Made by a program: the position numbers and the translations under genes. From JAAXTX01 sp035560715 (lineage in GTDB: Bacteria > Patescibacteriota > Minisyncoccia > Moranbacterales > UBA1568), in contig DATMYW010000009.1 of assembly GCA_035560715.1 (NCBI GenBank), positions 1 through 34,581 of the forward strand: DNA of 34,581 nucleotides, read 5' to 3'. Under the pieces are notes generated by a model, which was not told the DNA's origin, made no database searches, and saw only the letters and a program-made list of their open reading frames with translations. Within the stretch, counting starts at the first letter, position 1, and the number at the start of each line of letters is the position of its first letter. This document shows positions 29,494 to 34,581 of the stretch, piece after piece.

Positions 29494-29937
29494 ATGGAAA
29501 CACTACTGCTACTCGATACCGACATCAATATGACGGCGGCCCGGAACTTTCACGAATGGCAAAAGGAAATCCGTTCGGGAAACCCTGAGGCCGTTTCGAG
29601 ATTCTATACCGAAAACGCCATCCTTATTCCTGCAATCCAGGGAAAGATACGGAAAGGCCGCCCCGAGATCCTTGCATTCTACAAGCAGTTCCTCGAGCAC
29701 GTGCCGTCGTTCACGAACCTGATCAACCACACGGAAACGGTATTCGAACACGAAAACAGAGTCTTGATGTACCGCCATTTCGGCACGTTCAGGATTTCTT
29801 TTCCGGAGAACAGTATGGACGGTCGTTCATCACAGCCACCGTTCGTCACGATCATCACATTTCTCTGGAAACTGGATTCCAAGGACGGATCCTGGCGAAT
29901 CCTTCATCACCAGTCATCGCCTCTCACTCCCTCGTGA
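29494..29937 (+). CDS. SnoaL / CaMKII association domain-like protein
   Basis: A 147-residue protein of the NTF2-like fold. The pattern W..EI.SGNPEAVSRFYTENAILIPAI.G.IR.GRPEILAFYKQFLEH (about 21-67) and the end WRILHHQSS (about 134-142) match the CaMKII association / SnoaL-like group. Members bind small molecules or act as isomerases or oligomer scaffolds; no catalytic role should be assigned. ATG 29494 is used; ATG 29530 (NMTAARNF) is possible. There is no Shine-Dalgarno sequence. It has its own promoter and terminator. The bacterial members are often stand-alone with unknown function. Confidence 0.8.
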   Translation: METLLLLDTDINMTAARNFHEWQKEIRSGNPEAVSRFYTENAILIPAIQGKIRKGRPEILAFYKQFLEHVPSFTNLINHTETVFEHENRVLMYRHFGTFRISFPENSMDGRSSQPPFVTIITFLWKLDSKDGSWRILHHQSSPLTPS

Positions 29938-29950
29938 CAACTCCCAAAGA

Positions 29951-29982
29951 AAAAAGCCCCACTTCATAATGAGGGGCTTTTT
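29951..29982 (+). terminator. Intrinsic terminator of the SnoaL-like gene
   Basis: Arms AAAAAGCCCC and GGGGCTTTTT around an inner CTT..GAG pair. Confidence 0.88.
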
Positions 29983-30015
29983 CATTTCTCCGACGGGATT
30001 CGGTTCCTGTTTCCC

Positions 30016-30044
30016 TTTACACCCGTTTCGTCCCGTGCTAGGCT
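30016..30044 (+). promoter_or_regulatory. Promoter of the DUF4446-infB-cca operon
   Basis: TTTACA, 17 bases, TAGGCT, with TGC before the -10. The predicted start is near 30051, about 15 bases before the first ATG. Confidence 0.65.
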
Positions 30045-30065
30045 TGAAATGCCTATTTTTCCGAT

Positions 30066-30608
30066 ATGGAAGGACTATTCTCTCCTGAAAATGCCCTGCC
30101 ACTGGCCGTCGGGGCGGCGGTTGCCGGCATCCTCGGTTTCGGAATCGCGACCATGACCCTGTTTCGCGTGCGTGCAATGCGAAAACGGCTCTCCGCGCTC
30201 TTCGAAGGACGCGCTGGCGCCGATCTCGAAGAAATCGTACTCAAACAGAAAGAGGGTCTCGACGTGCTCGACGGCGAAATACGAAAACTCTACGATATCG
30301 CCGAGCAGCTGTACCGTCTGGGCAACGAAAGCATCCACAAGGCCGAACTCCTGCGATTCAACCCCTTCAGGGAGGTCGGTGGAAACCAGAGTTTCGCGAT
30401 CGCGCTCCTCAACGGGAAGAACACGGGATTCGTCATCTCGTCGATACATACCCGCGAAGGGACGCGCGTCTATGCCAAACCGGTCGAGAACGGCGCCGAG
30501 GCCAAGGAATACCCCCTCTCAGACGAGGAACGACACGTGATCGGGCTCGCGATTCGCAAGCAAGCCGCAGCGTTCACGAAGAAGTCGACGGGAACCAAAT
30601 CCGCGTAA
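30066..30608 (+). CDS. DUF4446 membrane protein
   Basis: A 180-residue protein: one membrane helix (about 11-33), a cytosolic coiled-coil-like segment (about 36-95), and the DUF4446 signature LRFNPFREVGGNQSFAIALLNG... followed by VISSIHTREGTRVYAKPV and EYPLSDEERHVIGLAI. The family occurs in Gram-positive bacteria and Patescibacteria, and its role is unknown. The gene opens a three-gene unit; infB begins ten bases after its stop, so it is co-expressed with translation genes. No Shine-Dalgarno (TTTTTCCGAT precedes ATG). A membrane-tethered role in envelope or chromosome handling has been suggested for some members; I do not assign it. Confidence 0.87.
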   Translation: MEGLFSPENALPLAVGAAVAGILGFGIATMTLFRVRAMRKRLSALFEGRAGADLEEIVLKQKEGLDVLDGEIRKLYDIAEQLYRLGNESIHKAELLRFNPFREVGGNQSFAIALLNGKNTGFVISSIHTREGTRVYAKPVENGAEAKEYPLSDEERHVIGLAIRKQAAAFTKKSTGTKSA

Positions 30609-30618
30609 CTATATCATC

Positions 30619-32391
30619 ATGGAAGAAACGAAACACGACGCGACACTACCGATACTAGTCGCCATTCCCTCGACCGTGTCCGTAAAAGACCTCGCCGAGC
30701 GGCTCGAACTCCCCGTCGGACGTGTCATCACCGAGCTCATGAAGAACGGTATCCTCGCGACCATCAACGAGGAAGTCGATTTCGAGACCGCAAGTATCAT
30801 CGCGTCCGATCTCGGTTTTGAGGCGGCCCTCGCCGAGGAGGCGGGCCAGGCCGACAAGCCGCTCGACCTCGAGGGGATGCTCGCGCTCTGTGCCACGGAA
30901 AAGGACGGCGACCGGAAGCTCGCGCCGCGAGCGCCGATCGTGACCATACTCGGGCACGTCGACCACGGCAAGACGACCCTTCTCGACACCCTGCGCAAGG
31001 CGAGTGTCGCCTCCGGTGAGGCGGGTGGAATAACGCAGCATCTCGGGACATACCAGGTAAAGAAGCGTGGCAAACTGATTACGTTCATCGACACCCCGGG
31101 GCATGAGGCATTTTCCGCGATGCGAAAACGTGGCGTCTCCATCGCGGACATCGCGATCCTCGTCGTTGCGGCTGATGACGGCATCCAGAAGCAGACCAAG
31201 GAGGTCATCACCTATCTCAAGGAACGAGGACTCCCCGTCATCGTCGCCATAAACAAGATCGACAAGCCCGACGCGAACATAGCCCGAGTAAAGCAGGCGC
31301 TCGCCGAACACGACATACTCATCGAAGAATGGGGCGGCAAAATCCTCTGCTCGGAAATCAGCGCCAAGCAGAATATCGGCATCGATTCGCTCCTGGAAAA
31401 CATCATCCTCCTGACGGACGTGGAGGAGTTCGTCGCGGATCCGAAGCGCGACGGTCTCGCCGTCGTCCTCGAATCGCACCTCGACAAACAGAAAGGTCCG
31501 GTCGCGACCGTCCTCATCCGGACCGGCACTCTCAAGGTCGGCCAGGACGTCATCGCGGGATCGGCATTCGGCCGCATCCGCCGCATGGAGGATTATACCG
31601 GAAGAAGCATCGAGACAGCCGGTCCGTCGGTCCCTGCCGTGATCTACGGCTTCCACGACGCACCACAGACCAACGACGTCGTGCAGGTCGCGAGCGGCAA
31701 GGCATCCGCACGCACGCGCTCGCAGGCCGCCCTCACGGCGAAGGGACTCAGGACGAAATCCGACGAGGGAGACGAGCGCAAAAAACTGCCCTATATCATC
31801 AAGGCGGACGTGCAGGGATCACTTGAGGCGATCGGACAGATCCTCGGAACCATCGACTCCGAGGAGGTCGCCCTCGAAGAGCTCTCCTCCGGCATAGGCG
31901 CGGTCACCGAATCCGACGTGAAAATGGCGGCCGGTGCAGGCGCGGTCATCTTCTCGTTCAACGTGGAACCGACCCCGGTCGCGAAAAGGATCGCCGAGAA
32001 AGATGGCGTTCCCGTCGAAAGTTTCAGCATCATCTACAAGCTCGTCGACCGAGCGAAGGAACGACTCGCGGAACTGCTCCCGCCGGAAACCGTCCGGACC
32101 GACCTCGGTCTCCTGTCCGTACTCGCGGTCTTCAAGACCGGCAAGCGCGATCAGATCATCGGCGGGCGCGTGAGCGAAGGCAAGATCCTCCGCAACAGCC
32201 TCATCGAGATTCGCCGGGGCGGCGAGACGATCGGTTCGGGTCGGCTCCTCAATCTCCAGCAGAACAAGCAGAACGTCGACGAGGTTGGTCAGGGAAACGA
32301 ATGCGGACTCGTGTTCGAAGGCGGCGAGAAGGTTCAGGTCGGCGATACGCTCGCCTGCTACAGGGAAGAGACCCGCCGACGTTCGCTCTAG
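30619..32391 (+). CDS. infB: Translation initiation factor IF-2, short form
   Basis: IF-2 is the GTPase that places initiator tRNA on the ribosome. At 590 residues it is far shorter than E. coli IF-2 (about 890), with only a brief N-terminal helical domain (about 20-90) before the G domain. All G motifs are present: GHVDHGKTT at 112-120, GGITQHLG at 136-143, DTPGH at 158-162, NKID at 212-215, and SEISAK after it. Domains II, III and IV follow, ending with the EGRKIL-like R..E..K and TLACYREE stretch. Short forms are usual in compact genomes. Ten bases separate it from DUF4446 and 70 from cca. No Shine-Dalgarno. Confidence 0.98.
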   Translation: MEETKHDATLPILVAIPSTVSVKDLAERLELPVGRVITELMKNGILATINEEVDFETASIIASDLGFEAALAEEAGQADKPLDLEGMLALCATEKDGDRKLAPRAPIVTILGHVDHGKTTLLDTLRKASVASGEAGGITQHLGTYQVKKRGKLITFIDTPGHEAFSAMRKRGVSIADIAILVVAADDGIQKQTKEVITYLKERGLPVIVAINKIDKPDANIARVKQALAEHDILIEEWGGKILCSEISAKQNIGIDSLLENIILLTDVEEFVADPKRDGLAVVLESHLDKQKGPVATVLIRTGTLKVGQDVIAGSAFGRIRRMEDYTGRSIETAGPSVPAVIYGFHDAPQTNDVVQVASGKASARTRSQAALTAKGLRTKSDEGDERKKLPYIIKADVQGSLEAIGQILGTIDSEEVALEELSSGIGAVTESDVKMAAGAGAVIFSFNVEPTPVAKRIAEKDGVPVESFSIIYKLVDRAKERLAELLPPETVRTDLGLLSVLAVFKTGKRDQIIGGRVSEGKILRNSLIEIRRGGETIGSGRLLNLQQNKQNVDEVGQGNECGLVFEGGEKVQVGDTLACYREETRRRSL

Positions 32392-32461
32392 CACCCGTCA
32401 TCAAGGAATTCGAACATCACAACCCGGATGTCGGGGCGGCTGTCCGGAATCTCCTTCCGAT

Positions 32462-33967
32462 ATGGATCACATAAACATTTCCGCCATTCCGAAGCCGGTC
32501 CTATCCGTCCTCGGCGTCCTGAAGAATGCCGGACACCAGGGACATATCGTCGGAGGTTGCGTCCGCGACCTCCTGCTCGGCCGAGAGCCGAAGGACTGGG
32601 ACATCACGACGGATGCCAGGCCCGAAACGGTACTCTCCCTCTTTCCGGACAGTTTCTATGAGAACGATTTCGGGACGGTCGGCGTGAAGGTCGACCCGTT
32701 CCATACGTTCGGCGATCCCGATCGCAGACATGACGTCATCGAGGTCACCACCTACCGGACGGAATCCTCGTACTCCGATCGTCGACGACCCGACAAGGTC
32801 GCTTTCGTCACATCACTCCCGGAAGACCTTTCCCGACGTGACTTCACCATGAATGCCATCGCGCTCGAAATCATCGGGTCCGATACCTCGGTCGACATCG
32901 TCGACCCGTTCCACGGCCGGGTAGACATCGCGAACAAACTGATCCGGACGGTCGGAAACCCGGAACAGCGTTTCGGGGAAGACGCGCTTCGCATGATGCG
33001 TGCCGTTCGCCTGTATGCCGAACTCCGCCACCCGAACATCTCCGGCGGCTGGTCGATCGATATGGCCGCGCTCAGCGCGATTCGGAAACATGCCGCGCTC
33101 CTCTCGCACGTATCCCGGGAACGCGTCCGCGACGAGTTCTCACGGATCATCCTCTCCGGAAGCCCCGCCGACGGTGTCGAGCTCCTTCGTACGGCAGGGC
33201 TTCTTCATGACATCGTTCCCGAACTCGAAGAAGGGATCGGGGTCGGTCAGAACCTGCACCATACGCTCGAGGTCTACGAACACAATCTGCGGTCTCTGCG
33301 GCACTGTCCCTCACGGAAACTCGAGGTACGGCTCGCGGCGCTCCTGCACGACATCGGCAAGCCGAAAACGAAACGGGGGGACGGCTACCGCTCAACGTTT
33401 TACAATCACGATCACGTGGGCGCGAGGATGACTCGGGCGATCCTTGGCCGGCTCCGCTATCCCGCTGCCGTAATCGACTCGGTCACCATGCTCGTGGACA
33501 ACCACCTTTTCTACTACAATGTCGGCGAGGTGACCGAGGCATCGGTCCGGCGCCTGATACGGCGTGTCGGACTCGAAAACATGAAGGATCTCATGGACGT
33601 GCGTATCGCGGATCGGCTCGGCTCCAACGTGCCCAAGGCGAAGCCGTACAAGCTCCGTCACCTCGAGTACATGATCGAGAAGGTATCCAAGGATCCGGTC
33701 TCGGTGAAGATGCTCGCGATAAACGGTTCGGATCTCATGAACGATCTCGGGCTGGATCCGGGACCGAAGCTCGGGGCCATCCTCGACGTGCTGCTCTCCG
33801 AAGTCATCGAAGATCCGTCACGCAATGAGCGCGAGACGCTCCTGTCCCGGGCGGAATCATTATCCAAGGACGGTCTCGAAACGCTTCGGGATAAGGCGAA
33901 GGAAGTAATCGATGAAAAGCGGGAGAAAGACGACCGGAACATCAAGAACCGCCACAAGGTGACCTAG
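32462..33967 (+). CDS. cca: CCA tRNA nucleotidyltransferase with HD domain
   Basis: The enzyme adds and repairs the 3' CCA of tRNAs. The 501-residue class II enzyme has the nucleotidyltransferase core GGCVRD (31-36) and D45-W-D47, the RRDFTMN motif (124-130), the neck motif RFGEDALRMMRAVR (169-182), and a C-terminal HD domain with LLHDIGK (293-299), which in related enzymes gives phosphatase activity. The last 100 residues are charged and helical. The frame begins at 32285, inside infB, but the ATG at 32462 is the real family start. It is the last gene of the operon. It is essential here, since no tRNA in the window encodes CCA. Confidence 0.96.
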   Translation: MDHINISAIPKPVLSVLGVLKNAGHQGHIVGGCVRDLLLGREPKDWDITTDARPETVLSLFPDSFYENDFGTVGVKVDPFHTFGDPDRRHDVIEVTTYRTESSYSDRRRPDKVAFVTSLPEDLSRRDFTMNAIALEIIGSDTSVDIVDPFHGRVDIANKLIRTVGNPEQRFGEDALRMMRAVRLYAELRHPNISGGWSIDMAALSAIRKHAALLSHVSRERVRDEFSRIILSGSPADGVELLRTAGLLHDIVPELEEGIGVGQNLHHTLEVYEHNLRSLRHCPSRKLEVRLAALLHDIGKPKTKRGDGYRSTFYNHDHVGARMTRAILGRLRYPAAVIDSVTMLVDNHLFYYNVGEVTEASVRRLIRRVGLENMKDLMDVRIADRLGSNVPKAKPYKLRHLEYMIEKVSKDPVSVKMLAINGSDLMNDLGLDPGPKLGAILDVLLSEVIEDPSRNERETLLSRAESLSKDGLETLRDKAKEVIDEKREKDDRNIKNRHKVT

Positions 33968-34038
33968 AAACTTTCGTCGACGGTCTCACGTCAACAATCC
34001 AAAAAGCGTTGCGTAAAAGATGGATGACTCTCAATAAA

Positions 34039-34068
34039 GAAAAGCCTTCCATTACGGAAAGGCTTTTC
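34039..34068. terminator. Bidirectional terminator at the end of the cca operon
   Basis: A 12-bp stem with one bulge (GAAAAGCCTTCC with GGAAAGGCTTTTC). It lies between cca and the convergent gene at the right edge. Confidence 0.75.
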
Positions 34069-34119
34069 GCGTCCGACCCTGTCCGGGTCGTCCGCACCCA
34101 AAGGTTCAAAGACCGAAGC

Positions 34120-34581
34120 TCAAAATTCACTGCGGGAGGCCACGGCACACAGACACGAATACGAATCGTCCGGCGCGTCCCCCGACACGCACGCGCCCCC
34201 CGCGCCCGCAGCGCCGAAGGAAACGAGGTAGCCGTCGGATGAAGGAGATCCTGACCAGGAATGGTTACGCACGAACAATTTCTCACCAGTGAGGATGTAG
34301 ACGAGCAGATACCGCAAGAACGTGTTCTGCACCGGCTCCCTGAGCAATCGTGTAATATCGCAGGAAGCCAGGAAGAATGTTGCCGCTTCCAGTTTTCCTT
34401 TTTTGATCAGCGTTCGTGCCATACTTCGCTCAAACGTCCCCCACTTTTTCTTCGCGTCCCGGAACATTGGCGGGAGCGTATCTCCGAGTAGGCGTTCCAT
34501 GTTTCCGATCAGGATATCCGTCTGCTCGACGAAGTCCTTGTTTCCCGTCTCCGGCAGGACATGCGGCGATACGAACTGCCA
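34120..34581 (-). CDS. Partial gene of unknown function, cut by the right window edge
   Basis: The frame is open from 34581 to a stop at 34120, at least 153 residues. The start lies outside the window; an internal ATG at 34500 should not be taken as the start. The visible part has a helical middle (KKKWGTFERSMARTLIKKGKLEAATFFLASCDITRLL), a short hydrophobic run (FLRYLLVYIL) and a Gly/Ala/Ser/Cys-rich tail. I recognise no family. It is transcribed toward cca and shares the terminator at 34039. The odd tail could be a normal low-complexity end, or a sign of a shifted frame; a fuller sequence is needed to decide. Confidence 0.55.
   Translation of the reverse strand, partial: WQFVSPHVLPETGNKDFVEQTDILIGNMERLLGDTLPPMFRDAKKKWGTFERSMARTLIKKGKLEAATFFLASCDITRLLREPVQNTFLRYLLVYILTGEKLFVRNHSWSGSPSSDGYLVSFGAAGAGGACVSGDAPDDSYSCLCAVASRSEF

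Noticed and set aside
51..34581. Recoding of TGA (genetic code 25) or a CRISPR array
   Set aside because: TGA ends clpP and other genes at family-typical lengths, and no regularly spaced repeats of CRISPR type were seen.

Overview
The window reads as a chromosomal stretch of a Candidate Phyla Radiation (Patescibacteria) genome. The evidence is the mix of gene families: a DUF4012 surface protein, a set of type IV secretion pilin-like two-helix membrane proteins, a threonyl-tRNA synthetase without the TGS domain, short IF-2, RNase Y, DUF4446, a TrmB-like regulator and several orphan membrane proteins. This placement is inference from family composition, not a phylogeny. TGA acts as a stop (for example at clpP), so the Gracilibacteria/SR1 recoding of TGA to glycine does not apply here.

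Layout. 1-2.1 kb (minus): glycerol dehydrogenase (gldA-like) with a hairpin leader, and a Nudix hydrolase. 1.9-2.4 kb: tRNA-Gly(CCC) with an unusual repeat element and a tRNA 3'-end duplicate. 2.5-5.8 kb (plus): DUF4012 protein and thrS. 5.9-8.2 kb: a lipid- or membrane-anchored FKBP isomerase (minus), a divergent CYTH-like protein (minus) and an orphan gene (plus), the last two transcribed divergently from strong promoters. 8.2-9.7 kb: second copy of the tRNA-linked repeat, tRNA-Gly(TCC), an FNR-type oxidoreductase, tRNA-Pro(TGG) and a decayed tRNA-Pro copy. 9.8-11.7 kb (minus): HU and RNase Y. 12.0-13.6 kb (plus): gpmI. 13.7-17.4 kb (minus): nusA, tig, clpP, behind a consensus promoter and an early leader terminator. 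17.6-19.9 kb (plus): two orphan membrane-protein genes. 19.9-24.9 kb (minus): methyltransferase, a solute-binding lipoprotein and five pilin-like genes. 25.0-26.1 kb: tRNA-Ser(CGA) and an SDR dehydrogenase. 26.3-27.4 kb: a TrmB-like regulator and a divergent 76-residue membrane/coiled-coil protein. 27.5-29.2 kb (minus): SulP anion transporter. 29.5 kb to the end: a SnoaL/CaMKII-AD-like protein, the DUF4446-infB-cca operon, and a truncated unknown gene at the right edge.

Working together. The core is information processing: NusA, IF-2, ThrRS, CCA-adding enzyme, RNase Y, and proteostasis by trigger factor, ClpP and FKBP. The CCA-adding enzyme fits the fact that none of the four tRNAs encodes a full CCA end. 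The 20-25 kb block looks like a surface or secretion module. The most unusual signals are at the nucleotide level: a structured repeat next to both tRNA-Gly genes that carries a T-arm copy of its neighbour, an early terminator in the nusA leader, two orphan promoters sharing the same start-proximal box, and a recurrent TGC-TATACT extended -10 signature.
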